Origin: Flavisolibacter longurius
Lineage (GTDB): Bacteria > Bacteroidota > Bacteroidia > Chitinophagales > Chitinophagaceae
Direction of reading: 5' to 3'
Length of the DNA stretch: 64,000 nucleotides
Assembly: GCA_014163555.1 (NCBI GenBank)
Contig: JACJGO010000004.1
Coordinates: 124,001-188,000, forward strand
The translations under genes were made by a program, and so were the position numbers. How positions within the stretch are numbered: the stretch's first letter is position 1; each line of letters opens with the position of its first letter. Below the pieces are notes generated by a model. The model worked only from the letters and a program-made list of their open reading frames with translations. It did no database searches and was not told the origin of the DNA. This document shows, piece by piece, positions 52,388-60,756 of this stretch.

Positions 52388-53056
52388 ATGCGTATGAAAA
52401 AGATTAGTGTAATTGCTTTCGCATTAGTGGCCAGTGTGGCAGTAGTAGCGCAGGAAACCAATCCACAGTTGAGAACACCACGGACCAACAAAGTGCATTT
52501 TGGATTAGATGCGGGTGTTAACCTTGCCCGGTTAGATGCCAATGAAGGAGATTTTGCCAGCGGTGCAGCCCCTTCTACAAACAACAAAACAGCCTTTCAT
52601 GTGGGTGCATTTGTGAATGTTCCGATTGGGGGCATGGTGTCTTTAAAGCCGCAGTTGATCTACAGTAAGCAGGGAAGTAAGCTTCGTGAAGGCACAACCA
52701 ATTACGAAGAAGACCTGGATTATCTGTATGCAGCACCCGTAACCTTACAGGTAATGACAAAAGGTGGGTTTATCATTGAAACAGGACCTATGCTGGGTTA
52801 TCTATTGAGTGGCAGCCGCGACAACATTACGGCCAATACCACAGCTGACGTAAAAGACGCCAGAAAGGATCTTGACTTTATGTGGTCTGGTGGAATTGGT
52901 TATATGTCCCGCATAGGACTGGGTGTGCATGCCCGTTATAACCACGGTTTTTCAAACGTATTGAATACCGATGATGATGCCCTGCAGACATCAGGAAAAC
53001 TTCAGAACAGAGTTGTTCAAATTGGGCTGATGTATCATTTTGGCGGTCATAAGTAA
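52388..53056 (+). CDS. Small outer-membrane beta-barrel protein 4 (PorT-like fold)
   Basis: The 222-residue product has a signal peptide (MRMKKISVIAFALVASVAVVAQ), a barrel opening with FGLDAGVNLARLDAN, FHVGAFVNVPIGGMVSLKPQLIYSKQGSKLR, and ends VVQIGLMYHFGG. SLKPQLIYSKQGSK corresponds to the QPEVVYSSQG strand of barrels 2 and 3. It carries a variable insert (ANTTADVKDARKD). No terminator separates it from barrel 3, only a 76-base gap, so these two may be co-transcribed. A second start, ATG at 52394, is possible. Confidence 0.88.
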   Translation: MRMKKISVIAFALVASVAVVAQETNPQLRTPRTNKVHFGLDAGVNLARLDANEGDFASGAAPSTNNKTAFHVGAFVNVPIGGMVSLKPQLIYSKQGSKLREGTTNYEEDLDYLYAAPVTLQVMTKGGFIIETGPMLGYLLSGSRDNITANTTADVKDARKDLDFMWSGGIGYMSRIGLGVHARYNHGFSNVLNTDDDALQTSGKLQNRVVQIGLMYHFGGHK

Positions 53057-53074
53057 TCAATCACTAAACAAATT

Positions 53075-53104
53075 AAAAAGGCTCCGCACTGCGGAGCCTT
53101 TTTT
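53075..53104 (+). terminator. Intrinsic terminator after barrel gene 4
   Basis: AAAAAGGCTCCGC pairs perfectly with GCGGAGCCTTTTT around ACT. Confidence 0.93.
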
Positions 53105-53136
53105 GTGGATGCAGTGCAACATTCTTTTCTGCGGGA

Positions 53137-53685
53137 ATGCCTATTTTTATCAAAATTTCCTTCTTGAAAACGCTCCTGACCAACCAACAGATCGGTTTAA
53201 CTATAAAACGTCTTGCGCATCAGCTTCTGGAGAATCATGTTCAACTGGCCAATACGGTGATTATTGGACTGCAGCCCCGCGGCGTCTTTTTGTCTGACAG
53301 AATTGTGGACGAGATCAAGCAAAGCGGCGAAGCCAGTAACATTGCCTACGGCAAGCTGGATATTACATTTTACCGCGATGATGTGCGGAAAATGATCCAT
53401 ATGCCTAACCCTATGGACATACATTTTTCGGTGGAAGACAGAAATGTGGTGCTGATTGATGATGTGCTGTACACTGGCCGAACCATACGTGCTGCTTTGG
53501 ATGCCTTGATGGATTTTGGCCGTCCGGCTAAAGTTGAGTTAATGGTGCTTATTGACCGCCGCTATAGCCGGCAGTTGCCAATTCAGGCCGATTATATTGG
53601 AAAGTCGATTGATTCTATAATTACCCAAAAAGTAAAAGTCCTGTGGCGTGAAAAGGACGAAGAAGATAAAGTAGTGTTGATTTAG
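53137..53685 (+). CDS. pyrR: Bifunctional pyr regulator / uracil phosphoribosyltransferase PyrR
   Basis: The 182-residue phosphoribosyltransferase-fold protein has the PRPP loop VVLIDDVLYTGRTIRAALDAL and an early LIKRLAHQLLENH-like start (here TIKRLAHQLLENHVQLANTVIIGLQPRGVFLS). In Bacillus PyrR binds pyr-operon mRNA in response to UMP and also has uracil phosphoribosyltransferase activity. No pyr genes or attenuator are in this window, so the regulatory role here is unproven. The start is uncertain: the ATG at 53137 gives eight extra residues compared with an in-frame TTG at 53164, where family similarity begins. The 70-bp repeat starts inside its stop codon. Confidence 0.85.
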   Translation: MPIFIKISFLKTLLTNQQIGLTIKRLAHQLLENHVQLANTVIIGLQPRGVFLSDRIVDEIKQSGEASNIAYGKLDITFYRDDVRKMIHMPNPMDIHFSVEDRNVVLIDDVLYTGRTIRAALDALMDFGRPAKVELMVLIDRRYSRQLPIQADYIGKSIDSIITQKVKVLWREKDEEDKVVLI

Positions 53686-53754
53686 GAGTCAGGAATAATC
53701 TTTTGAAGATAACAATGGATCATGCTGCATTTATTCCGAAGGAGTACCGTGTTT
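53685..53754 (+). repeat. Dispersed 70-bp repeat, copy B (after pyrR)
   Basis: It matches 47946-48015 without gaps at about 60 of 70 positions. It begins on the last base of the pyrR stop, carries a single GAGTCAG unit where copy A joins nine, and ends GAAGGAGTACCGTGTTT. Confidence 0.85.
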
Positions 53755-53783
53755 ATAGAAAGGGAAAGAGAGGAAAGTAAAAT

Positions 53784-53804
53784 GGCTCCGAAGGAGCCAC
53801 GTGT
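53784..53804. repeat. Short hairpin echoing the end of the 70-bp repeat
   Basis: GGCTCC-GAA-GGAGCC forms a tight 6-bp hairpin, and ACGTGTTT follows. The order GAAGGAG then CGTGTTT repeats the last part of copies A and B, so this may be a partial third unit. Confidence 0.55.
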
Positions 53805-53878
53805 TTTTATATAAGAAAGCGATCCCTTCATTAAACAATAGTTTAAATGAAGACTTCTAAATCAAAATTGAAAAAGCC

Positions 53879-54214
53879 CTAAGCGACCTTTGCGCTTTCC
53901 ACTATATCCATCATTGAAATAGCCAGGTGGCTTTCATCATAAATGCATTGCCCGTCGCGGATCACCAGTATTTGTGGCGACTCATGGTGCACACGGAAAA
54001 CTTCAGAAATCTTGTTGGAAAGGGGCCGGTGGGCCAGCAAGTCTAAATAATAAAAATCGATTCCAGCCGGTTGTTGCGCTTTTTGCAGCCGTTGAAAGGC
54101 CACAGAACTGATCGAGCACCGGGTGCTGTGTTTAAAAATTACCTGCGGCTTATTGCCGGATTGGGTAATGATTTGCTCCAACTGCTCCTCATCCGTAAGA
54201 TGAATCCACTGCAT
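53879..54214 (-). CDS. ytxJ: YtxJ family monothiol bacilliredoxin
   Basis: The 111-residue protein has a thioredoxin-like fold with a single active cysteine in VIFKHSTRCSISSVAFQRL, the TRCxIS motif of YtxJ, and a cis-proline segment ESPQILVIRDGQ. It is linked with bacillithiol, where it would reduce protein-bacillithiol mixed disulfides. The start is the ATG at 54214, and an in-frame TTG at 54220 adds two residues. A tiny lipoprotein gene lies 21 bases upstream on the same strand. The BrxA/B-type protein at 43475 belongs to the same system. Confidence 0.9.
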   Translation of the reverse strand: MQWIHLTDEEQLEQIITQSGNKPQVIFKHSTRCSISSVAFQRLQKAQQPAGIDFYYLDLLAHRPLSNKISEVFRVHHESPQILVIRDGQCIYDESHLAISMMDIVESAKVA

Positions 54215-54235
54215 ACACAAAAAATGTTAAAAATC

Positions 54236-54376
54236 TTAAATAGCGGATTGTACCGAAGTAGTTGCTTCTATTTTAATGCCAGTTGTGTTGGGACAACCAT
54301 ACTTGCGGGAGGCGCAAGAGGTAATTGTAACAGCAGTGAGAAGGATAACGGTTACGTAAACGAGTTTGTTTTTCAT
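54236..54376 (-). CDS. Very small lipoprotein, 46 aa
   Basis: The minus-strand frame opens MKNKLVYVTVILLTAVTITSC, a clear lipoprotein signal whose lipobox ends at Cys21, followed by ASRKYGCPN and a short tail to AI. The CxxRKYGCP string resembles small Bacteroidota lipoproteins that I recall as having a SKKYGCP-type motif. It is too short for usual gene callers. It lies 21 bases before ytxJ on the same strand, so the two probably form an operon. The role is unknown. Confidence 0.65.
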   Translation of the reverse strand: MKNKLVYVTVILLTAVTITSCASRKYGCPNTTGIKIEATTSVQSAI

Positions 54377-54522
54377 AATATAAGAAGTCTTTGAGCAGAA
54401 ACGAATTAATTTGCCCGATATTTTACAAAAATGGCAAAACTACCAGAGTTTTGCAAGTCGGTTTGGTAAAATTCACAAAACCAAAATAATATAATCTTCT
54501 CCAAAACAGTTAGCACGATTCT

Positions 54523-55887
54523 ATGAACATCCATTTTATATCGATCGGTGGCAGTGTTATGCATCAGTTGGCGATAGCCCTCAAGCGCAAAGGATACAAG
54601 GTTACAGGCAGTGACGATGAAATCTTTGAACCCGCAAAAAGCAATCTTCAGGCTGAAGGCTTGTTGCCGGAATCCATCGGATGGAACCCAAATTATATTT
54701 ACAAAGACCTGGATGCTGTCATCCTTGGAATGCACGCCAAGGCAGACAACCCTGAACTCGCCAGGGCAAAAGAACTAGAGCTCCCCATTTATTCTTTTCC
54801 CGAATACATTTATAAGGAAAGTACCGGAAAAACAAGGGTAGTGGTAGGCGGTAGTCACGGAAAAACCACCACTACGTCAATGATCATGCATGTGTTGCGG
54901 CAAGCAGGACAAGAATTCGATTACCTGGTTGGGGCAAGACTGCAGGGGTTTAACCAGTCAGTAAACATTACCAATGCACCGGTGATTGTTTGTGAAGGCG
55001 ATGAGTACCCGGCCAGTGTGGTGGAAAAGCGTCCGAAGTTTCATTTTCTGTTTCCACATATTGCGGTCCTTACGGGTATTGCCTGGGATCATATCAACGT
55101 ATTTCCCACCTTTGATTTTTACCTGGAGCAGTTTGTCATCTTTATCAGTAAAATTGAAAAAGGTGGTCACCTGATCTACAACCAAACAGATGAAACATTG
55201 CGCAAACTGGTTGAACAAAACAAGCGTAATGATATTCATTTCCATCCTTACCGGGTACCGGAACATACCATCACCGATGGTGTAACCACAGCTTCTTTCA
55301 ATGGCGAAAAAACGAGCCTGCAGGTATTTGGCGAACATAACCTGCTGAACATGCAGGCTGCTTTCCTGGTGTGTAAAGAACTGGGTATTGATACGGTAAA
55401 TTTTTCCCGGGCCATAGGAAGCTTTACCGGTGCGGCTAAGCGTCTTGAATTGATTTATAAAAACAATACAACTGTTTTTTATCGCGACTTTGCACATGCG
55501 CCTTCAAAAGTGAAAGCCACGATTGAAGCGGCAAAAGCACAATTCCCCGACAAAACACTGATTGCCGTTTTGGAACTGCATACATTCAGTAGCTTGAATG
55601 AAGCCTTTATGCAGGAGTATAACGGGGCTTTGAACAACGCCGATGAAGCGGCTGTTTTCTACAGCAAACATGCACTGGAATTAAAGCGAATGCCCGAACT
55701 GAAAACCGAAGCAGTGGAAGCCGGTTTTTCCAAACCCGGTTTAGCGGTAATCAACGAACGAAACGCATTGGAAGCCTGGTTACAAAACCGCGATTTTACC
55801 AATAGTGTCGTATTGTTTATGAGCTCCGGCAACTACGATGGCTTTGATGTTGCGGCGTTTGCCGGGTCAATTACGGCAAAAAGCTAA
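54523..55887 (+). CDS. mpl: UDP-N-acetylmuramate:L-alanyl-gamma-D-glutamyl-meso-diaminopimelate ligase
   Basis: Mpl reattaches the recycled tripeptide to UDP-MurNAc, saving peptidoglycan material. The 454-residue protein is of the Mur ligase type. The N-terminal UDP-binding loop reads FISIGGSVMHQLAIALKRKGYKVTGSD, the ATP loop is VVVGGSHGKTTTTSM, and CEGDEYPAS and AWDHINVFPTFDFY are central-domain motifs of Mpl. The FYRDFAHAPSKVKATIEA segment opens the C-terminal domain. Compared with MurC, the SVMHQLAIAL loop and AHAPSKV are Mpl-like. A gene for the exonuclease follows after 59 bases. Confidence 0.93.
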   Translation: MNIHFISIGGSVMHQLAIALKRKGYKVTGSDDEIFEPAKSNLQAEGLLPESIGWNPNYIYKDLDAVILGMHAKADNPELARAKELELPIYSFPEYIYKESTGKTRVVVGGSHGKTTTTSMIMHVLRQAGQEFDYLVGARLQGFNQSVNITNAPVIVCEGDEYPASVVEKRPKFHFLFPHIAVLTGIAWDHINVFPTFDFYLEQFVIFISKIEKGGHLIYNQTDETLRKLVEQNKRNDIHFHPYRVPEHTITDGVTTASFNGEKTSLQVFGEHNLLNMQAAFLVCKELGIDTVNFSRAIGSFTGAAKRLELIYKNNTTVFYRDFAHAPSKVKATIEAAKAQFPDKTLIAVLELHTFSSLNEAFMQEYNGALNNADEAAVFYSKHALELKRMPELKTEAVEAGFSKPGLAVINERNALEAWLQNRDFTNSVVLFMSSGNYDGFDVAAFAGSITAKS

Positions 55888-55946
55888 TTTGCCACCATGA
55901 GAAATCAAAACGATTACCTTTACCGCCTTAATTAAGCTACGCAGCG

Positions 55947-56723
55947 ATGTTACAACTGAAAAAACCACTTGCTTTTCTGGATATTGAAGCGACAGGGTCA
56001 AATGTGTCAACCGACAGGATTGTTGAAATTGCAATCGTAAAATACCTGCCCGACGGCTCTCGTACCGTAAAACGGAAGATCATCAACCCACAAATGCCCA
56101 TTCCGGCTGCTATTACGGAAATCCATGGCATCACGGATGAAATGGTAGAAAATGCGCCTGTTTTCAAAGCGGTGGCTCATGAGATCAAACAGTTTTTAGA
56201 TGGCTGTGACCTGGCCTGCTACAACGCTTACCGCCTGGATATTCCCATGCTGGTGGAAGAGTTTATTCGTGCTGATGTAGAATTTGATGTTCGCAACCGA
56301 AAGCTGATTGATGTGCAGAAGATCTTTCACACAATGGAACAGCGGACACTTTCGGCTGCCTATAAGTTTTATTGCAACAAATCACTGGAAGGCGCCCACG
56401 GTGCCGAGGTAGACGCGGCGGCAACAGCCGAAATACTTTTTGCACAATTGGAGCGTTATCCTCAATTAGGGAACAGTGTAGATACAATCATAAAAGCCGT
56501 AGGCGAAGACAACATCATTGATTTTGCCCGTCGTTTTACCTACGACGAGAAAGGCGTGGAAGTATTCAATTTTGGCAAACACAAAGGCCGCCCGATTGCA
56601 GATGTACTAACAGCAGAACCACAATATTACGATTGGATGATGCGTGGCGAATTCCCGGCCAATACAAAACAAAAGCTGACAGAAATTTATACCCGCATAA
56701 AGCTTAAAAAACGCACAAGTTAA
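55947..56723 (+). CDS. DEDDh 3'-5' exonuclease with a C-terminal FGKHKG domain
   Basis: The 258-residue protein has a DnaQ-like exonuclease domain (1-170): FLDIEATG with the first Asp and Glu, EIHGITDEMVENAP, the second Asp in YNAYRLDIPML, and AHGAEVDAAATAEI with the last His and Asp. It also has a C-terminal module NFGKHKGRPIADVLTAEPQYYDWMM, which resembles a small DUF3820-like domain also attached to other nucleases. It could be a proofreading subunit or an RNA/DNA trimming nuclease. It overlaps no neighbour, and the mannosyltransferase-like gene begins five bases later, so they are co-transcribed. Confidence 0.85.
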   Translation: MLQLKKPLAFLDIEATGSNVSTDRIVEIAIVKYLPDGSRTVKRKIINPQMPIPAAITEIHGITDEMVENAPVFKAVAHEIKQFLDGCDLACYNAYRLDIPMLVEEFIRADVEFDVRNRKLIDVQKIFHTMEQRTLSAAYKFYCNKSLEGAHGAEVDAAATAEILFAQLERYPQLGNSVDTIIKAVGEDNIIDFARRFTYDEKGVEVFNFGKHKGRPIADVLTAEPQYYDWMMRGEFPANTKQKLTEIYTRIKLKKRTS

Positions 56724-56727
56724 GTTC

Positions 56728-57495
56728 GTGGAAAAACTGGTCATTATTCCCACTTTCAACGAAAGGGAAAACATTGCCAAGATTTTGCAGGCCGTTCATG
56801 ACCTGCAGCAGGACTTTCATGTGCTGGTGATTGACGACGGCTCGCCAGACGGTACAGCGGATGTAGTGCGAGAGTTTCAAAACCGTTACTCAAACACGCT
56901 TTTCCTGGAGGAACGTCGTGGTAAACTGGGCCTGGGCACTGCCTACATTCATGGTTTTAAATGGGCATTGAAAAGAGGCTACCAGTTTATTTTTGAAATG
57001 GATGCCGATTTTTCACACAATCCAGCTGACCTTCCCAGGCTTTACCAAGCCTGCAAGCACGAAGGGGCTGACGTAGCCATTGGTTCCCGTTACGTGAAAG
57101 GAGGCGGCGTATATAATTGGCCCAAAAACCGAATCTATTTGTCCATGGGCGGTTCAATGTACACAAGGGCTATCCTTTGGACCCCGGTTCGTGACCAGAC
57201 GGCCGGATTTGTTTGTTTTCGCCGACAGGTACTGGAAACCATTAATCTTGATGAAATCCGGTTTGTCGGTTACGCTTTTCAGATCGAAATGAAATTTGCC
57301 GCATGGAAGCTTGGATTTTCGCTTAAAGAAGTTCCGATCCAGTTTACCGACCGCCAGTTTGGCGAATCGAAAATGAACCGCGGTATCATCAAAGAAGGTG
57401 TTCTGGGTGTTCTGAAACTGCGTTGGTACAGCTTCTTTACCAATTACCGTCGCCGGGTAAAAAGCAAAGCAATCGCTGCGGAAAAACTGGTGTAA
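56728..57495 (+). CDS. Polyprenol-phosphate mannosyltransferase-like (DPM1 type) glycosyltransferase
   Basis: The 255-residue GT2 enzyme has the nucleotide-sugar pocket in IIPTFNERENI and VLVIDDGSPDGTADVV, the metal-binding EMDADFSHNP, and the acceptor-side VRDQTAGFVCFRRQ and GYAFQIEMKF. These are the hallmarks of polyprenol-phosphate mannose (or glucose) synthases without membrane helices. It would load a sugar on a lipid carrier for use outside the inner membrane. The start is GTG at 56728, five bases after the exonuclease stop. Confidence 0.88.
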   Translation: MEKLVIIPTFNERENIAKILQAVHDLQQDFHVLVIDDGSPDGTADVVREFQNRYSNTLFLEERRGKLGLGTAYIHGFKWALKRGYQFIFEMDADFSHNPADLPRLYQACKHEGADVAIGSRYVKGGGVYNWPKNRIYLSMGGSMYTRAILWTPVRDQTAGFVCFRRQVLETINLDEIRFVGYAFQIEMKFAAWKLGFSLKEVPIQFTDRQFGESKMNRGIIKEGVLGVLKLRWYSFFTNYRRRVKSKAIAAEKLV

Positions 57496-57557
57496 TATCC
57501 CAGTGTACTAAAGCGTTAATAAGACAATTGCATTATTAAACCGATAAATCTATATCT

Positions 57558-58292
57558 ATGAAAAAAATTCTCTTTCTCTTCTTGTCTGCCGCCACGATTA
57601 CTTCTGTTGAGGCGCAGGGAATCAAAGGCCTTTTGAAAAAAGTAACAAAAGATTCCACTGTCAGCCAGATCATCCCAGTTAAAAACACGGGTTCTCTCAG
57701 CAATGACGACATCATCAACGGGCTGAAGGAGGCCTTGAACGTTGGTGCCGGCAACAGCACATCAAAACTTTCAGCAGTAGATGGTTTTTTTGCGGATGCA
57801 GCCGTTAAAATTCTTTTGCCCGATGAGGCGAAAAAAGTGGAGCAAAAACTCCGCGCCATTGGTTTGAACAAGCAGGTTGATAATGCCATTCTCTCCATGA
57901 ACCGTGCAGCCGAAGATGCAGCCAAATCAGCGGCACCAATCTTTCTGAATGCAATCAAAGGCATAACCATCCAGGATGGAATAGGGATATTAAAGGGCGG
58001 CGATTTTGCAGCTACCAATTATCTCAAATCCAAAACGCTGGCACAACTTACCGAAGCTTTTCGCCCGGTAATTGAACAATCCTTGCAAAAGGTTGATGCG
58101 ACCAAACATTGGAACACGCTTTTTACCACCTACAATAAATTCAGTGCGCAAAAGGTAAACCCGGACCTGACTGCCTATGTTACTGAAAAGGCCATGACCG
58201 GTATTTTTTACCAGGTAGGACAGGAAGAACAAAAGATTCGCAAAGATCCTGTTGCTCGAACCACGGACCTGCTGAAGAAAGTATTTAACTAA
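57558..58292 (+). CDS. DUF4197 family secreted protein
   Basis: The 244-residue product has a signal peptide (MKKILFLFLSAATITSVEAQ) and then the DUF4197 pattern: LSNDDIINGLKEALNVGAGNSTSKLS, ILLPDEAKKVEQKLRAIGL, VDNAILSMNRAAEDAAKSAAPIFLNAIKGITIQDGIGIL and FTTYNKFSAQKVNPDLTAYVTEKAMTGIF. The family is mainly helical and periplasmic or outer-membrane-associated, with no known function. It is a single gene, followed by a long hairpin. Confidence 0.9.
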   Translation: MKKILFLFLSAATITSVEAQGIKGLLKKVTKDSTVSQIIPVKNTGSLSNDDIINGLKEALNVGAGNSTSKLSAVDGFFADAAVKILLPDEAKKVEQKLRAIGLNKQVDNAILSMNRAAEDAAKSAAPIFLNAIKGITIQDGIGILKGGDFAATNYLKSKTLAQLTEAFRPVIEQSLQKVDATKHWNTLFTTYNKFSAQKVNPDLTAYVTEKAMTGIFYQVGQEEQKIRKDPVARTTDLLKKVFN

Positions 58293-58298
58293 GAGTTG

Positions 58299-58355
58299 AA
58301 AGAGAAAAGGAGAAAAAGGAGGTTGGTTAAGCCTCTTTTTTCTCCTTTTCTCTTT
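58299..58355. terminator. Long hairpin between two convergent genes (24-bp stem)
   Basis: The arms 58299-58322 and 58332-58355 pair at 23 of 24 positions around a 9-nt loop. They are purine-rich (AAAGAGAAAAGGAG) against pyrimidine-rich. The T-rich right arm could end transcription from either side. Its word structure (AAAGAGA, AAAGGAG) is like the heptad repeats. Confidence 0.7.
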
Positions 58356-58370
58356 ATGTCCTCTCTTAGC

Positions 58371-59105
58371 TCAGAAAGTATAGCCTACCGAAAAGCCGGC
58401 CCGCAATCCTGGCAGGGCCCCTTTAAAATCAGCCATAATGCGCTTATTTTCCCGGTCAACCACTACAGTTGTATTCTTGCGGATAAAGGGAAACTGGGCG
58501 ATAAATTCCCGGGTCACCATTTCAGCATCTTTTGCTTCATAGTACGTCCAGGGTGCCGGGTTTAAAATTTCGGCCGCCTTAAAGGAGTTCGTTGCAGAAT
58601 TGATTTCAGGACCGAGGAAAAACAGGTCCAGCACAAACCGTTTCCCAATAAAGAATTGTGTTCCCAATTGGATGCCCACACCCACTCCGTTGTAATTGTT
58701 GGTGAAGCTAAATGTTGCGGTCCGGTTATACAGGTTTCCGGCACCAGTGCCTTCACTTGTATGATGCACATACTTGAAGAAGGGCTCGAAATAAAACCCA
58801 CGCATGTGTTTTTTAGACAAATAAGTACGGTAACCGGCAAGAAAAGAAGTGGCCTTTAGTGAAAAACCAACGTCTCCGTCATCGTAGGTAAATGTATGTT
58901 TAACTTTTACCGGCAGGCCGATTTTTGCTGTCAGGGAGTTTCGGCTGCCAAAATTATATTCAGCTTGTAAGGAAAGGCTGCCGACAATCAGCCCGGTAGG
59001 TGCCCATTTTACGGAAATATTTGGTTGCAGATTTGGAATGGTATCCTGGGAAAATGCAGGCAGGAGAAAACATAGCAAAAACAAAAGCACAATTGTATTC
59101 TTCAT
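58371..59105 (-). CDS. Secreted DUF3575-like beta-barrel protein
   Basis: The 244-residue product has a signal peptide (MKNTIVLLFLLCFLLPAFSQ) and outer-membrane barrel strands: ISVKWAPTGLIVGSLSLQAEYNF, SFLAGYRTYLSKKHMRGFYFEPFFKYVHH, GVGVGIQLGTQFFIGKRFVLDLFFLGPE, and a closing LPGLRAGFSVGYTF. The KWAPTGLIVGSLSLQAEYN and KRFVLDLFFLGPE parts fit DUF3575 proteins. The start is set at 59105, the signal peptide, although the frame is open to 59291. It lies downstream of lpdA, with a strong terminator between them. Confidence 0.75.
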   Translation of the reverse strand: MKNTIVLLFLLCFLLPAFSQDTIPNLQPNISVKWAPTGLIVGSLSLQAEYNFGSRNSLTAKIGLPVKVKHTFTYDDGDVGFSLKATSFLAGYRTYLSKKHMRGFYFEPFFKYVHHTSEGTGAGNLYNRTATFSFTNNYNGVGVGIQLGTQFFIGKRFVLDLFFLGPEINSATNSFKAAEILNPAPWTYYEAKDAEMVTREFIAQFPFIRKNTTVVVDRENKRIMADFKGALPGLRAGFSVGYTF

Positions 59106-59150
59106 AGTAATTGGTTGCCATTTAAGAGACAAAAACTGAGCAGAACGCTG

Positions 59151-59195
59151 CACAAGAAAAAGCCTGTCCGGAAAAAGGACAGGCTTTTTCTTGTG
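59151..59195 (-). terminator. Intrinsic terminator after lpdA (19-bp perfect stem)
   Basis: CACAAGAAAAAGCCTGTCC pairs perfectly with its complement around a 7-nt loop, with a T-run in the right arm on the minus strand. Confidence 0.92.
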
Positions 59196-59208
59196 CTTAC
59201 CTTGATTA

Positions 59209-60612
59209 TTACAAGTGAATGGCTTCGCCATAAGCCACTTCAATAGCATCTTTGATGCTCTCACTGATGGTGGGGTGCGGATGAATCGCATCCAGCACTT
59301 CGTGGTACGTGGTTTCCAGCTTGCGGGCCACTACGGTTTCTGCAATGATCTCCGTTACATTGTAACCGATCATGTGCGTACCCAGCCACTCGCCGTACTT
59401 CGCATCAAAAATTACTTTCACAAAACCTTCGGTATGGCCGGCGGCAGAAGCTTTGCCCGAAGCACTCAGCGGGAACTTACCCACTTTGATTTCATGCCCT
59501 GCTTCTTTGGCTTGTTTTTCCGTCATGCCGACAGAGGCAATTTCAGGCGTACAGTAAGTACAACCCGGCACATTGGCATAATCCAAAATCTGTGGCTGGT
59601 GTCCGTATTTCTTTTCGCCAAAGGCAAAATTTTCTACGCAAATAATGGCTTCTTTGGAGGCTACGTGGGCCAGGGCCTGTCCCGGTGTACAGTCGCCAAT
59701 GGCGTAAATACCCGGAACATTGGTTTGGTAGTATTTATCGGTAACAATGCGGCCTTTGTCGGTTTTAATGCCCAGTTCTTCCAGGCCAATGCCTTCGATG
59801 TTGGGTTGAATACCCACGGCGCTCAGCAGGATGTCGGCTTCCAGCACCTGTTCGCCGCTCTGCGTTTTAATGGTAGCTTTTACACCATTGCCTGATGTGT
59901 CCACTTTGGTCACTTCGCTGTTGGTCATGATGTCAATACCGGCTTTCTTGAAGTTTTTCTCCAGTTCTTTGGAGATGTCTTCGTCCTCCACCGGAACAAT
60001 ACGTGGCATAAACTCAACGATGGTCACCTTGGTGCCCATGGTGTTGTAGAAATACCCGAATTCAACACCAATGGCGCCGCTGCCCACAACGATCATGCTT
60101 TTGGGCTGCTGGGGCAATACCATCGCTTCGCGGTAGCCAATGATCTTTTTGCCGTCAACTGGCATAGAAGGCAACTGGCGGCTGCGGGCTCCTGTCGCCA
60201 GGATAATGTGTTTGGCTTCTACGGTTTGTTTGCTGTTGTCGGCAGCGGTAACCTCAATTTTGCCTTTGGCAACCAGTTTACCAAAACCCATAATCACGTC
60301 GATCTTGTTCTTGCGCATCAGGAACTGTACGCCCTTGCTCATTTTATCGGCAACACCGCGGCTGCGCTTAATCACGGCTTCAAAGTTGTGCTGACCGGTG
60401 GCTTCAATCCCGAAATCCTTGGCGTGCTTGATGTATTCCATCACCTGGGCGCTTTTCAGCAGCGCTTTGGTAGGAATACAACCCCAGTTCAGACAAATTC
60501 CTCCCAGACTTTCCTTTTCTATGACAGCGGTTTTAAAGCCAAGCTGTGCGGCGCGGATGGCAGCTACATAACCGCCGGGACCCGAACCAATGACAACTAC
60601 ATCGTATGCCAT
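59209..60612 (-). CDS. lpdA: Dihydrolipoyl dehydrogenase
   Basis: The 467-residue flavoenzyme reoxidises the lipoyl groups of pyruvate and 2-oxoglutarate dehydrogenase and the glycine cleavage system, giving NADH. FAD site: VVVIGSGPGGYVAAIRAAQLG (read as two parts, 5-14 and on). Redox pair: Cys40 and Cys45 in GGICLNWGCIPTK. NAD site: MIVVGSGAIGVEFGYF. FAD second loop: IYAIGDCTPG. The C-terminal HPHPTISESI carries the catalytic His and Glu. All parts are intact. It stands alone, so its E1 and E2 partners are elsewhere. A terminator closes it. Confidence 0.97.
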   Translation of the reverse strand: MAYDVVVIGSGPGGYVAAIRAAQLGFKTAVIEKESLGGICLNWGCIPTKALLKSAQVMEYIKHAKDFGIEATGQHNFEAVIKRSRGVADKMSKGVQFLMRKNKIDVIMGFGKLVAKGKIEVTAADNSKQTVEAKHIILATGARSRQLPSMPVDGKKIIGYREAMVLPQQPKSMIVVGSGAIGVEFGYFYNTMGTKVTIVEFMPRIVPVEDEDISKELEKNFKKAGIDIMTNSEVTKVDTSGNGVKATIKTQSGEQVLEADILLSAVGIQPNIEGIGLEELGIKTDKGRIVTDKYYQTNVPGIYAIGDCTPGQALAHVASKEAIICVENFAFGEKKYGHQPQILDYANVPGCTYCTPEIASVGMTEKQAKEAGHEIKVGKFPLSASGKASAAGHTEGFVKVIFDAKYGEWLGTHMIGYNVTEIIAETVVARKLETTYHEVLDAIHPHPTISESIKDAIEVAYGEAIHL

Positions 60613-60735
60613 GTTGATTTAAAATTTAGGTGTAAGATTGATTTCTATAGCTGCATTCCTGCCGCTTTTTTCGCGTGGCGAAGCTAAAGGAAAAAAGGCT
60701 TTTTGTCAAAAGAAGCCCAATGACAGGATTGGCCG

Positions 60736-60743
60736 TAAGTTTG
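60736..60743 (+). promoter_or_regulatory. Putative -7 promoter element
   Basis: TAAGTTTG matches TAnnTTTG and lies 13 bases before the ATG at 60757. Confidence 0.5.
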
Positions 60744-60756
60744 CTCAGCAAAAGGC

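Noticed and set aside
54460-54482. Imperfect palindrome GGTTTGGT...ACAAAACC upstream of mpl as an operator
   Set aside because: It has only 8-bp arms with a mismatch and no second site, so it may be chance.
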